Positions 13,263-26,400 of a DNA stretch of 64,000 nt are shown piece by piece. The DNA is from Ficedula albicollis. Lineage: Eukaryota; Chordata; Aves; Passeriformes; Muscicapidae. The stretch's first letter is position 1, and each line of letters opens with the position of its first letter. The stretch lies in assembly GCF_000247815.1 (NCBI RefSeq), contig NW_004775929.1, positions 283,328 to 347,327 on the forward strand, written 5' to 3'. A model generated the notes under the pieces. It was not told where the DNA came from and made no database searches. It worked only from the letters and a program-made list of their open reading frames with translations. Both the position numbers and the translations under genes were made by a program.

Positions 13263-16200
13263 CTGCAGCTGGCAGAAACAAGTGACTAGAACTAATATGT
13301 ATAAGAGGAGAGCAAAGACAGTATCAATAATATGAGTGTATTTGTGTGAGTGATACCAATTCACTCCAAACAACCCTGACCAAAATTCCCAGTAATTTGG
13401 GGGAAATTACAGGGCTGCTCGAGACTTGTGTCACAATGCTTTGTGAGAGTACACAATTGAACCATAGAATGGGGAAATAATGGTAGTCATCAGCAGCTGC
13501 CTATGCAATAAATATCCTTTTAAAGTCACGACTGCAGCAGGAAAAGCATTAGAGAAGCATTGATTTTTGCAGTGTGACATTCTAATTAGATAAAGAAATG
13601 CAGAAACTTTTTGAAAGAAGCATGTGAGTGTCTTACCATTTTGTGTGAACACCTCTTTGTAATTTTGATGATGACAGTATTTTTAATTGTGGATAAAACA
13701 ATTTAATTTCTTTCTGTTCTCTTTAATTGCATGTGGCAGCCTCTTTTGGTCATGGCTATGTGAAGAGAGAGGAATCTTAAAGAATTTGCACAAGAGTGTC
13801 CAAGTCATCTCCACCTGCTGACACAGTCTCTGTCAGACCGAGCATGTGCCTCAGTTCTTGTTATAGAGGAAATTATGATCATTTTCAAAGGGATTCCAGT
13901 TAAGAAATATGCTCTTTCTAAGCTTTGGGGCACTTACGTGAACGCTGAATAAAAAGGCACGGTAGGATTTTACACAAAAAAGTACTTTTTTTACCAACTA
14001 TTCTTTAAGTCTGCATTTATGTGGGGGCTTTTAAAGCCACAGGAGAGGGTAGGAAGCACAAAGTTCCCTTCTGAACACTGGAAAAAATGAAATCAGATGG
14101 TAAGTTTAACACAAATAAGACTTTCTTCAGACACCTGTTCCACACAAGGATCATCAGAGCATCTGTAAAGAATTTAGCAATAGTTAATATATGAGATACC
14201 ATTCTAGTTACTTCTGATAATCTGTTTTTCATCTACATCTGCAGCTATTGGCATAAAGGCATTATATCATACAATAGTCTGATTTTAGTACAATATCCTG
14301 GCTGTACAGTAACTACTTCACAGATTCCAATTTTATTTTGTAATACAGTTTAATGCTTGGTGATACGGATTTGAATAGACCTTACTGCATGACAATCTCT
14401 TTCATTTCAAGCAGATAAGTAAGATGCAGGGGATTTATATTACTCAAGTTCATTATCTGTAAAAAGGAGAACCTAAAGTACCTGATTCAGCTTAACAACC
14501 CACATTCAAACTGATTTGCCTCGCTGAGTTCAGCAGTCACAAGAGATGTCACACTGCCAGCCCTTCATCAGATCAGCTGCATATGCCTTGTCCAGCCTTG
14601 AAAAAACTCCAAGCACTGACCATATAAATAAATTGAAAAACAAGCACTTCATTTATCTGCATGCGTTTATTTGTGCTTCTTTTTTTCTGAATAGGACATC
14701 AAATGATGTTATCTTATGAAGCTGACTAGTCGTGTGATGTAAATGTGAGGAGTAAACAGCACATATTAAATTTTTAACTTGTCTGGCATAGAAAAACAAT
14801 CAAACACCACAGACCATTTTGACTGAATCCTGTCTACCTTTGGAATGGTTACTTGTTTACCCTATGCCCTTGGCATTAATACTGGAGTAAAATAACTTCT
14901 TAATTTTCAAAGTATTCTGAGGTTTTAATTTGGTTCCTAGGAATCAAAGGATTTTGATAACCAGAAAGTCACAAGTATCTTATGAGTATTATAAGTACAT
15001 TCTACATTATGATTCATAGAATGTTTCTAAGTTGAAGTAAATGGATTTGGTTAGTCCATCCATATATTATAATTTTTGGCTTTTGAATGTTAAAAAAAGA
15101 GCACCCCCTGCTTACACTGAATAAAGCATTTACTGGTTTCACCAATCTAGATCAGAGTACTTGGTTTTGCAATACCTTGCTATGGTGATTCCTGGTTTCT
15201 CTAAAGATGTACAAACACACCCACCTCATCCCATCCCACTCCTTTTACATGCAGAATAAATGATCTTTAACTACTCATAGATTCATATAAATAAAGGAAA
15301 ATTTTCAAAAATTGTAAAGTGATTTATTGAAAATTAATGCTGATTGATTTTTAAGTACACTCAGTCATATTTAGGCATGGTTTTTAATATTCAAATATCT
15401 TTTACTAAGCACAAACGTTCAGAAAAGGATTTCTTTAAAAGTATAAACATTCAAACTGTTGGTAGGACAAGTTACAAGTTTGCAGGATTTTGCCAAACCT
15501 CTTGTATCAAAATAACCAAGTCTCAAAAATGAGTCAATATTAAATCACTGTGTAACCAAAAACACATTTAAAAACTGTGGGCAGCCACATGTTCCACTTT
15601 ATTTCTTGACAAGTTAATATGGGAAATTCTGCTTAAATTGTGCATGAGATCACAGTATTTATTTTTTGCTTTTATTCTTGCATGACCTTAAATCTTTATT
15701 CATAAAATAAAAACTAGTATAATCTATTACAATAACAAGGGAAAAAAAGCAAATTATGAATCTTCCATGGATACATGTTTGGTAATTTTTGCTAACTAAA
15801 GAAAAACTGAAGTAATAACAATTTGAACAGCTTGCACCTGTTTCTGAATATTTTGTGATAGGAGGCACAGAAGCAGAGACAACATCTTTCTGTCTCTGGG
15901 GATGCTGAATTCTGATTTGTATTCAGGTGCCAACAGCCCTCTGGCTCAGCAGACACTTTCACTGGAATTAGGTACCTACATCTCCTGAGCAGGCTGCTGT
16001 TCATTTGAAGACAGGGTTGTCATCCACTTAAATAATCTCCATAAATAGTTCATTCAGGTTTTGCCAGCCTGTTCCTCCTTCATTCTAGTGAGCAGAATTT
16101 TTCTCCAAGTACTGTGGGATGCTGTCCCAAGGTGGCACCTAATTGTTGATCAGAAAAGCTTTTATGAATGCAGAGAATTGGCCACAGCCAGGGAGTAGCT

Positions 16201-16609
16201 ACAAGTCTTGACAATAAAAGTTCCACTGGCACTTTTTGAAGGAGAAAGATGAGTACCTACCACTCCTGAAGTGCTACAGCCATCATCTGCCTCCTTTCTA
16301 GGAATCCTCTACTTCCTAAAATTCTTGCCCTAAAACTCCTCCCAGTTCCACTGACCAACTGTTGTGGGTCTGCTGTTCACATTCTTGAATTATTTTCCTT
16401 ATACTCATTATTGTGTCATATTGTGCCAAGTGCTTGGGAACCTCAAAATTCATCTGTTAATCTGAAATATGAATGCTTTCCATTTTCATTCACAGTCCTG
16501 TTGACAGACAAAGTACATTTAAGAACTGATTGTAGATTTTTTTTACTATTAATTCTAGGATTTCAGTGCTGAGATTTAGTCCTTTCATCTTAACTGTCTA
16601 AACAGAGTT
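13263..16609. other. Unique AT-rich DNA, no gene seen
   Basis: Non-repetitive sequence with only short open frames (up to about 73 codons). No transposon, RNA gene or exon recognised. A possible CTCF-like motif at 15.1 kb is listed separately. Confidence 0.55.
15098..15116 (-). promoter_or_regulatory. Weak CTCF-like motif
   Basis: Read on the minus strand, the core AAGCAGGGGGTGC resembles CAGCAGGGGGCGC with two mismatches. It is convergent with the candidate at 11.83 kb. Weak evidence. Confidence 0.18.
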
Positions 16610-16807
16610 TAACTTGTGATTTTAACATGACACACTTAGAGAGTGAATGACTTGTAGTGATGCTTAGATATTTCCGAAAAGAAAATTAAAAAAAACTCTA
16701 AACCGCATTAACTTGTGATTTTAACATGACACGCTTAGAGAGTGAATGACTTGTAGTGATGTTTAGATATTTCAGAAAAGAAAATTAAAAAAAACTCTAA
16801 ACCGCAC
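16610..16807 (+). repeat. Two-copy tandem duplication, period 99
   Basis: The unit begins TAACTTGTGATTTTAACATG and ends ACTCTAAACCGCA, with copies starting at 16610 and 16709. They differ at only a few positions. Confidence 0.95.
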
Positions 16808-19800
16808 AAAATTTAACAAAACCCACATTTTTTAGTGCAAGGCGATGCTCCTTCATTTTTTAATAGTAAATAAATGTGTCATATCAACATTTTAATTTAC
16901 TTGCAATAGGTAAAGATATGTCTAAGCAAGAACAGTGGTAAAGCTCAGAGCAAATGAATATGCAGTAGTAAGTGTGAAAAAAGTATCAAAAGACTAAAAA
17001 AAGCGATAAAAAGTGATGAAAAGTAACCTAAAAGTTGTTTGTAAAATAGAACGGATGCTGGTAGGGAGCAGGTGACAGGAGAGAGATGAAATGAGATTAC
17101 TGGAATTGTGTTGTGGCAAACAACCCACAAACACAGAGGAGGTGGTCTTTTGGGACGTGGAGAGGTCCACAAAGCTGGGGACGTCCCCAAGGTCAAGGAG
17201 GAAAAACCCATTAGCAGCTGAAATGAGGAAGTCATTAGCTCATGGGAGGAGAGCAATTTCCTTGTGAAGGCCATGGAGAAATCCCGATTAAAATCAGCCA
17301 AGGGTATTGTTGTGTGCAAAATGATTTCTGTGGTGGTAAAAGGCTACTTTCCTCAGGCTCTTTTTTCCCCTTGGAACACAAAAAAATTAGAAAGCACTGA
17401 TTACTGGTTTGTTTGTTTTATTATTTTTTTTTTAATTGAGGGTCAAGTGATATTTTTCAAGGAGGTGTAGTTCTGTAACTCATGTCTTTCACTATTTTTT
17501 TCCATGGATTTATCATACCCATGGCATTAATTCTGGCAAAAAAATGCAGGTAGATCATGGAACAAGTTGAGAAGAGAGTGGAAGAAAGAACATCCATTAG
17601 CAACGTTAACAGTAGGCAAAAAAGTTAAAAATCAGCATAGTGTAAGAAAATTTTGTAGCTTTGTAAAGCTGACCCATGGTCAAGTCAAGCAAATAATAGA
17701 AAAGGAGTAAATGAGACAGGACTGATTGCAAAGATTGTACGAAAATTTTGGAAATGAGTCACATTTGCTTGTTAATGTGATAATTGTTGAAAGTTGTAGA
17801 ATATCTCAAGAACAGAGAAGCTCCCACTGGGCTAGAGTGCCCTGTGCACTTGAAACAAGAGAGAAACTGGAAAGGAAATGTTGAAAGGGAATGTGATGTG
17901 GAAAAAAGACAAGGTGTGATTGAGGAATATTTGCATCCAGGTATTTCTTGGAGGTTGTATTTAATCATGTACTGCAGTGTTATTAAGTGGGAAGTGATTA
18001 AAAGAATGAAGTCTGCAGAGTTGAGAAGCTGTTGTCTAGGGAAAGGGAGAGATTAGAAGGTGTTACCAGGGGATTATAAATACCAGAGTTTTCTGTAATT
18101 AGCACAACGGGTCTGCAAAAAAACAAACTGAAAAGACAGGTAACAGAATAAATAAATACCAGACTTTTTGTGCAGAAAGAACTCCCAAAATTAAATCTAA
18201 AGGTAAATGGTTCTCTTTATTTTGTCTTAATTATATTTCTGGTAAATTTATTTACTTTTCTGCTGTTTTCTTATCTGATATTGTGCAGATGCATGTTCCT
18301 CACAATCTAATTGCCATTTTACTGGGATTTTGGACATATTCTATGACAGCTAAAACACTTCATATAGGTCATGAAGAACCATAGTCAATGCTGTCTTGCA
18401 AAAACCACTCACATTCTCAGATCTGGTGAATATCATGAGGTAACTGGAGCTAGAATTTCTGACTGAACTTTTCTTCTTCTATCAAATTGATTTTATAATT
18501 TTTTTTTCTCAGATTTTGTTTCTGTGGTTGCCTAGTCCTGGGTGCAATCTGAAGCAGCTCCATTTGCCCTTGCACATACATTTCTTCAAATGGTATTGTT
18601 CTATGAGAAGTAATAAAAAATGTCTTGCACTGCTGGGTGCCTTTAATAATGTCAAATGATGTCTTGCTCAACATCCAGAAATACCTGATATTCACTCTGA
18701 TATGCTGGTGACCTCTGTGAGAGATCTCTTGCTATTTGCAGCATGCAAATAGTCTGGTTGCCAGGAGAGGGATGTGCAGGAGAGGTCAAAAGAATACGTG
18801 AAAAAAAAGAGAAAAATTCTAAATGTGGAGATTCTAACTGAAATATTACACATGGGCCTTAACAGGAAATATGTTTTGATATATGTAGACATACATACAT
18901 AATTATGCTACAAATGTCTTCATCTTATACATTAATATTTTAAGTTCTATACTTATGTAGGTACTCAAATCCATTGAATAGATACATTTTTTCAATTACA
19001 TTTAAAAAATGATCAATATAATGGTTGAATACATAAACTTTCATCTTTATATTAAAACTACAAACAGGGTAGTAGAGAAATAAACAGGAGGGAACTGTCA
19101 GCAAAGAGAGTGAATATGTTTTATCTAGTCCTATTGGAATGTAAGATTTAATTATGTGAAAGAGGACACACTAAACATGAGGGTTTACATTGAATGGTTC
19201 CAAAACAAAGAACGGGAATGATAAAAAATAAGACAAAATACTATTGACTGCTAATGACTAATGCTAATTCAGGTTAGGAATTTTCACTCATATGTGCTTT
19301 TGCAGGATTTGTGGTGCCCTTCAAAATGCTACATTTGCTTTTTGTTTTTTTTCTCCTTCCTAAAATGTTCCATGCAGTTGTCTACCCTGAAGACATTAAA
19401 CTTCAGAAATATCTCAAACTACAACTCTTTTGGAAATTCATACATACTTTTAAACAAAAAGGGAAAAGAAAATCAGAATAACATCACCGGAATTATTTTC
19501 TCTTAAACATTTTTTGGAATATGAATCAGTATTCCAGAGAATAGCATAAGTTGATGCTAAGAGAATTCTTTTAGAGCTCCACAACCTCTCCATGACAAAA
19601 TACTTTCTATTCCCCAATACACTTTTTCCCACAAATAGTAAGTTTGGGGGGGGGGTTTTTGCTGGAGATCAAAAAATATTCTGTGTTGTTGGTTTTTCTA
19701 GATTTTTTACTTTCCTGATACTTCTCCACAGTATTGATACATCATTATTGGTACATGGTTGTCTTTAGTCTTTCCAACCCCCTCCAGAACCTTTCCTCTT

Positions 19801-20924
19801 TCTTATAAGGAAATTATTCCTAAAACTATAATAATGTGCCAGAGGTGTGAACAGCCTCAGAACTACTGCTGAAGCCAATAAATTATCTTCCCTCTTATTA
19901 TTCTTTTTTGCTGTGAATTTTTGTGTTGCTTCTCTCTGCAGAAAAACAAATGTACACAGAAGTTAATCCAGAAAAATGTATAATTCATTGCCACTAGATA
20001 TGATAGTCAAAAGTGAAAAAAAAATAATTTACTCCTAAAATAAGAAATTGGGCTGAGTGTATTTTGAACAACATTCTCTGTGTGAGTCATGACATTTCTC
20101 TGTTTTTACATTCCCCAGTACTTGTAATATGGACACCAAATTTTAATTTCAGACTTACCCTCAAAATAATCAGATGATTGAAACTGGTTATTTCCACAGA
20201 GGAAGTTTGCTCTCTACTGGAGTAAGTATTTTGTAAAGAAGACAGTAGAGATGCAATATATTTCTATAGCAAAAAGTAGCAATGAATTATTATATTAACA
20301 TTATGGGCCTTTAAGGCCTCAGCTACATTTTTCATAAAATAAGAACAATCTAATTTTGTTTATCACCCACCTGGATTGAAATAATTTTGTATGTAATTTT
20401 TGTAGGAGAAGTAACAGTATAAACAATTGCTTTCTAGAAATGAATGGAAAATATGGCAAACACACAGTTTGCAAGGACAGCATAAACTAAAAGAAAGAAA
20501 GTTTTCTGTTAAAATAAAAATGTAGAAGGGTGCAACCAAATGAACATCAAATGCCACAACTCTTAATCCTAATCTCAAAATTACACCATCTGTTTGAACA
20601 AATGTAATTTTTTCTTCCTCACAGCCGGTCAGGGTTTTCTGTTCAGTAGTGTAAAATTCTGCTGAGAAGGAGCAAAAATATTCATACGCCTCATACTGTG
20701 TCTCTGCTTGCAGTGTGCACACCTGAAGAAAAATTTCTGAAAAAGAAAATTTTAAAAATTATTGCTTCTTATTTGCTGGAGCAATTTTTCTAGCCTGTTA
20801 ATGATTCTATTTGGCATAAAAAAAGTTTATGTGTTTGGAGGACACTGTGATCCCTAAACTCATCTCATCTCTGTTAGCACAGCAGGGCTAACATTTATCA
20901 AATTTCTTTGGGCCTCACCCAGGT
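16808..20924. other. Unique AT-rich DNA, no gene seen
   Basis: The section at about 17.02-17.35 kb is less AT-rich and holds a 124-codon minus-strand frame (16945-17319), but its translation has no recognisable domain. A G10/T5 run lies at 19646-19660. I recognise no other repeat. Confidence 0.5.
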
Positions 20925-21065
20925 GAGATTTGAATATTTTCAAGGATGACTGTTTCACCAAAATCTGCTGCAATATTTAACCACTCTCAGAGTCAGAAAG
21001 TTTTTTCTGTACATCTAATTGCAATTTCAAACCTTGCAGCTTCTACCTGTTTGCCACCAGGCTCT
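20925..21065 (-). mobile_element. Old, diverged CR1 fragment
   Basis: The plus strand reads 'tgaatattttcaaggatga', then 'aaccactctcagagtcaga' and 'gcagcttctacctgtttgcc'. These match in order, at low identity, the complement of the CR1 3' region (the 'accaccctctgagtgaaga ... gcagcttgaggcc' segment). Inferred from this order of motifs. Confidence 0.45.
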
Positions 21066-21245
21066 GTCAGTCATGACATTTTGAAATAATGTCATATAAT
21101 TTTGAAATAACACTGTGAAACATCACCACATTTTGAAATAATGTCATATAATTTTGAATTGCAGCTTCTACCTGTTTGCCACCAGGCTCTGTCAATCACC
21201 ACATTTTGAAATAATGTCATATAATTTTGAAATAACACGGTGAAA
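21034..21245 (+). repeat. Nested duplication at the edge of the old CR1
   Basis: A unit starting TTGCAGCTTCTACCTG occurs at 21034 and 21159 (offset 125). A shorter inner core of about 38 bp, starting ACATTTTGAAATAATGTC, occurs three times at 21076, 21128 and 21201. At least two duplication steps are needed. The larger unit includes the end of the diverged CR1 fragment. Confidence 0.9.
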
Positions 21246-21881
21246 CTTGTGTTAAATTCACTGTGAGTAAGTCAAATTCCACTAGTCAAGAATTTGTACA
21301 GAATACTGATTTCCTGAATCAAAAAGTTGTCTTTGAAAAGAGGAGAAAGAAATGTGATTGAGAACCTCCTGCTCCTTCCTTTTCTGGTATTGGAATCCAT
21401 ACTCTCAGGTAATTAATATGTGCTGAGAAAGGTGAAAGAGAGGTAGAAGTACTTCAGAGAAGAGGAGCAGCAAAATAGCAACAAAGTGACTCTAGCTGAT
21501 GTGCAACCTGGGGGGAAAAAAATATTAGCAAAATATTCAGCAAAACTGTCTGAATAAACACAGTTTTCACTACCCAATTAAAATTTTGTAGCAGAAATGT
21601 GTCCCAGTTCTCTTGAGAGCGAATCCTTTGTGTGTGTGTGTTCATTTACTCTCTCAAAATGCTAAAGATCTTAAGGCAGTGTGCTTTTGATTGATGGTTC
21701 TCTGATTATCAGGTAACCAGCAGGCAACTTGCAGCTTTCATCCCAACATCTCTGATTGTCATGTTTGAGGAGTCTAGGTTGCTGCTGTAAGATCATTATG
21801 CCATTTCACAGCTACATTTGCATTATCATTGTCTCTTGTAAAGCCAGTTTAGAAAACATACTGGATTTTTGGCGGTTGTGG
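21246..21881. other. Unique DNA, no gene seen
   Basis: AT-rich, non-repetitive, with a short GT run near 21.63 kb. Confidence 0.55.
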
Positions 21882-22429
<548 letters not shown>

Positions 22430-22640
22430 TGACTTTACGGGCAGAATTTTTTAAAAGCATTATGCACGGGCATTAGGATGATTTCCTGTCATTGCTTCCT
22501 GAGTGCCACGACTTGGCATCACAATGGTTTATAACAGAATGAGTAATCCTCTCAGAAAATTCTGATGAGGAAATAATAGCTGCCATCATTTTGCACAGAC
22601 GGGAAACTGCTGAGAGTCTGGGCTCAAGCTTTATTTAAAG
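22430..22640. other. Possible conserved non-coding block
   Basis: Non-repetitive, with mixed composition and retained CpGs. It has a perfect inverted repeat, TGCCA-CGACT-TGGCA, at 22504-22518 and a TTATGCA POU-like motif just upstream. It resembles vertebrate conserved non-coding elements in texture only. Confidence 0.2.
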
Positions 22641-23319
22641 AGAAGGAAACTGAGAATGTTTGTTTCAGAGGACAGACATCAGTTGCTTCTCCCTTTATCT
22701 TTCCTAAACTGAACTATTATCTCAGACCTAGCTGGGTCCCTCTGTAGTGAAAATGCTTACAATTCTTTTTTCTTAGGCATCTCTTTTCCTGACTTTTGCA
22801 TTTTTGTGTTATTTTTTTACTTTATTACAATGAGTGAGACTGGAGTTTGCATAATAATGATTTTTGCTTTAAACTGTAAAAACACCCTAATTGCACCCTG
22901 AGTGCCCTAAGCACAATCTACATGTCACTAGTATTTACTACTTATTCTTTGGACTAAATGCTGAAGGAAGTAGAATTGATGCAGATCTTGATGTTACACT
23001 CTTCATGGATAAAAGGTTTTATCTGCCTAGAAGTTCAATAAAGCTATCTGGGCTTCAGCCATGCGTGGTAGACAGCTCATATGGAGTTTATTGAATCTTG
23101 ACCCTTGCCTTCATAGTGCACGTTTTACTGTGTGAGTACTGCACTTACTGTTCATGTTATAATTGCTATTACTTACCTAATCTTAGTCTTGCTCTTAGTC
23201 TTGTAATTACTGTTCATATTACTACTGCTATTACTATTGCTATGGGATATTTGCTATTTATTGCATAATTAATATGCGCTTACTACATAATTGCATTTTG
23301 CAATATTTTCTCAAGAGAT
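22641..23319. other. Unique DNA with an imperfect direct repeat
   Basis: Two diverged copies of a TTACTGTTCATRTTA-containing segment lie about 60 bp apart within 23.14-23.24 kb. No exon or transposon recognised. Confidence 0.5.
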
Positions 23320-23402
23320 GGTGCTAAAACTGCGTTAATCTTGTCTAGAATCAGCCTATTTTTTGGTGTTAAAACTGCGTTAATCTTGTCTAGAATCAGC
23401 CC
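23320..23402 (+). repeat. Two-copy tandem duplication, period 45
   Basis: The unit, containing AAAACTGCGTTAATCTTG and TCTAGAATCAGCC, starts at 23320 and 23365. Nearly identical copies. Confidence 0.93.
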
Positions 23403-26400
23403 CAGTTTCTGTGACTCTAGAATTTTTATTTTTTTTTAGCTTCAGACAAAAATCTGTAGATTCCTGTTAAAAATACAGAGCTCTGGCTTCCTAATTTTCA
23501 CTTAGAGTACCACCAGGGATAAAAACAAAAAGCAGGTGTTTCTCAGAGTGGTTTGCTCCTGCTGAGAAGGACAGGTTTTCTACAAGAAACTTATGCTGTA
23601 AATGTGACAAGCTGTCAGCATCAGTGTTTGTGGCTGCTGCACTGAAACTAGAGATGGATCAAACCTTGCCAGAGACAATCCCCCCAAAAACCTGGCTGAA
23701 CAGTTTTTCCAAATCTCTGTGATGTTTTTCCTTCAGCCACCATCAAACTAGTCAGCTAAAGTAGCTGTCAGGCAGTTCAATTAAAACCCATCCTTAAAAT
23801 GTAATATGCTGAGTCTTTGTTTGGGAAAAAAATTAATTATGGGAACTCCTTCTGCCCTATCATGCACTGGAGACCCAACTGTTCTCAAGCCCTGGCTTCC
23901 CCTAGGATTATAGTGTGATAATGTGATTTATCATTTATTTGGATTCTGGCTTGATGGTGGTAACCATTAGGAGTGTTGCCAAAAAAAAAAAAATCAACAG
24001 AAACTGCAGATGAAATGAAGTATGTTCTGGGCATGGTTCTTGCTGATGGTGGCAGTTAATGGGACTGCACTGAGCAGCGTTGTCTTATATCAGGTAAGAG
24101 TTTTTAACTTGTGGCTTTAGTAAAGGCATTTTTTCTCTTAATGCCACACTCATCCATAAAACCATGTAGCAAAGTGTTATTGCATGTTTTATAGGCAAAA
24201 AAATTAAACTTTACAGCCGGCATAGAAATGTGCAATTTGCATATGCAAATTATGCACAAAATGTCACTAATCCCATCCGGAAATTCATGTAAGTATATCA
24301 TATTTTATGGTATAGAATATCAGCATTTAATACACTACATTTTACACGTTGGACTGAAGATTTATGTGATTATCAAGCGTGACTTAACTGCCACCATCTA
24401 GGATTTCGTTTACTGGATGCATCTACAATATTGCTCCAAGCACCACTTTTGTCTGAAAGGTTTCTGTATTTTGGGTTGTGTAAGAAAAATGGGCCCAACT
24501 GTGTATTCTGGCTTAGGTTCATGTGAAGAAAAAAATGCCAATGCCAGGAAGGGTCACCGGTGGATCATCCCAAACACAATTTGCTCAGTAAATCATTCCA
24601 GGCAGGAAAACACAGGTATTACAGCATAAATTTCTCAGATTTGCTCTTTTTTGTTGTTTTGGTTTTTTGTTTTTGTTGGTTTTTTTTTTTTTTGTGTTTT
24701 TGTTTGTTTCTTTGAGTTTTTGTTGGGGTTTTTTAATAATATGTATTATATCTCATTTTGTTTGAGTTCACTTAGGAATTTTGAAACATCAGAGGTGTCA
24801 TGCAAACGTGATCTCTCTCAAGTTTCTTTCAATGAAAGGTGTAAGCAACAGCGAAAGTCTAGCAAATACAACTACATATTAAAACCTCAACCTTTACAAT
24901 GCTTGTAAGTTAAAAAAAACCCTCAAACCAAATTTAAAAAAACCCAACTGACCACCTGCCAAACTCTCCCAAAGATTTTTTTCTTAACTTTATTAATGGC
25001 TCTGTTTGACAGCATAAGTTTCAAGTAATTACAATGCTTATATCCCATTAATGGACTGAGTTCATAACTATTCTTCTCAGCTTAAAGTTCTTTACAATTA
25101 TTTGGATATGTGTTTGAGCAGAGGTTTGAGGCATGAATTTGCAATTGTTCCATGTTATTTGAGGTGTTCAGCTCTTTTCTGAAGCTTTTCCACAAAATCC
25201 ATGAGCAGGACATGTTAATGTTGCCTTAACTGGAGAAATTTTTCTTCTTTCTCTTGGAATTCTCTTGAATTTCTCTTGTCACCTTGTTCAATGTCCCATG
25301 AACTTTTCAGAGCTATAGGTAAATAATTTCATCTTTTTTTCAGTGCTAGGGAATCCCAGAATCCCACATTTCTCAAAGACTGTAAGACTGTGAATAGTAA
25401 TATAATCTCTGCTTTCCTCCATCGCATAAATGCCCACCAGTCTTGGGAAAATCTAGGCAAGGAAATGGAAAAAAATCTTGGACAAAGCAAGATAAAGCAA
25501 ATTAAGTTCAAAGAGGTCTGCCAAAATGGATAGGCTTAAACTATATTTGAAGCTTTTAATTAAACACATGTGGAAGGGCAAGAAATACATCCTCTGACTG
25601 AAAACTTCATGAGCATAGTATAAATGCCTACTGAAAAATAATTACACTTACATAGACAATCCAATTATATAATGAAAGTGAGCTCTTGGTACACCAGTAA
25701 CGTTTTGCAAGGTTTCTGAAAGTGAAAATTTAAGAAAAAATTTTTATTACAATATGTTTATCTTTGCAACCTGATAATTAGCAGCATTTGTTAATCAATC
25801 TTATCTCTGGTTTCCAACTAAACAATAATAGTCATCTAATAGTGGTATTCATCTAAACTATATTTTAGTGGAATTAGCATTAACCAAAAGCAAGGAAAAA
25901 ACAGGCAATGAGTACAGAAATATTTATCATTGGCCTGCATATATTATTTGAGCCTGACGATGTTACAGATTAGTGTTCAGAAAAGCAGACCTGAGGTATT
26001 CTTTTCCCATACATTTTAGAAAATTGAAATATTATATTATTTTGCTGAAAATGTTCAAATAAAATGCTGGTTGTTTTAAAGTTTACAAAAGCAGTTTCCT
26101 CAAAAAACTTGGCTTATGTTCTTATGGTGTACTAGTCAGTAACACCATTAGAGCTTAAGTTTAAAAAAAAATCTTTTTATTCCCTCCCATTCTTCCCTTC
26201 ACTCAAAAAAAAGCAGGTGAAGGTAAGCAGTTTTTCAGAGTTTATTTATGAAGAAATGTTGATCAGGGTTAGTACAGCATTTATAGCTTTAATTCTTACC
26301 TGTAATAGAATGTGTGACAAAAAGTCTGTGAGGAAGTTTTTTTGGTTGTTTGCATAGGAATATGCCATCAAATGTAAAAGTCTCTCCAAAAATATATATT

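Noticed and set aside
16945..17319. 124-codon minus-strand frame as a possible gene or retrogene
   Set aside because: No domain or similarity recognised, and it ends in low-complexity hydrophobic residues from T-rich DNA.
24000..24103. Possible first exon ending at a strong CAG|GTAAGA donor
   Set aside because: Frames opened by the nearby ATG codons stop within a few codons, and no acceptor or downstream exon could be linked.
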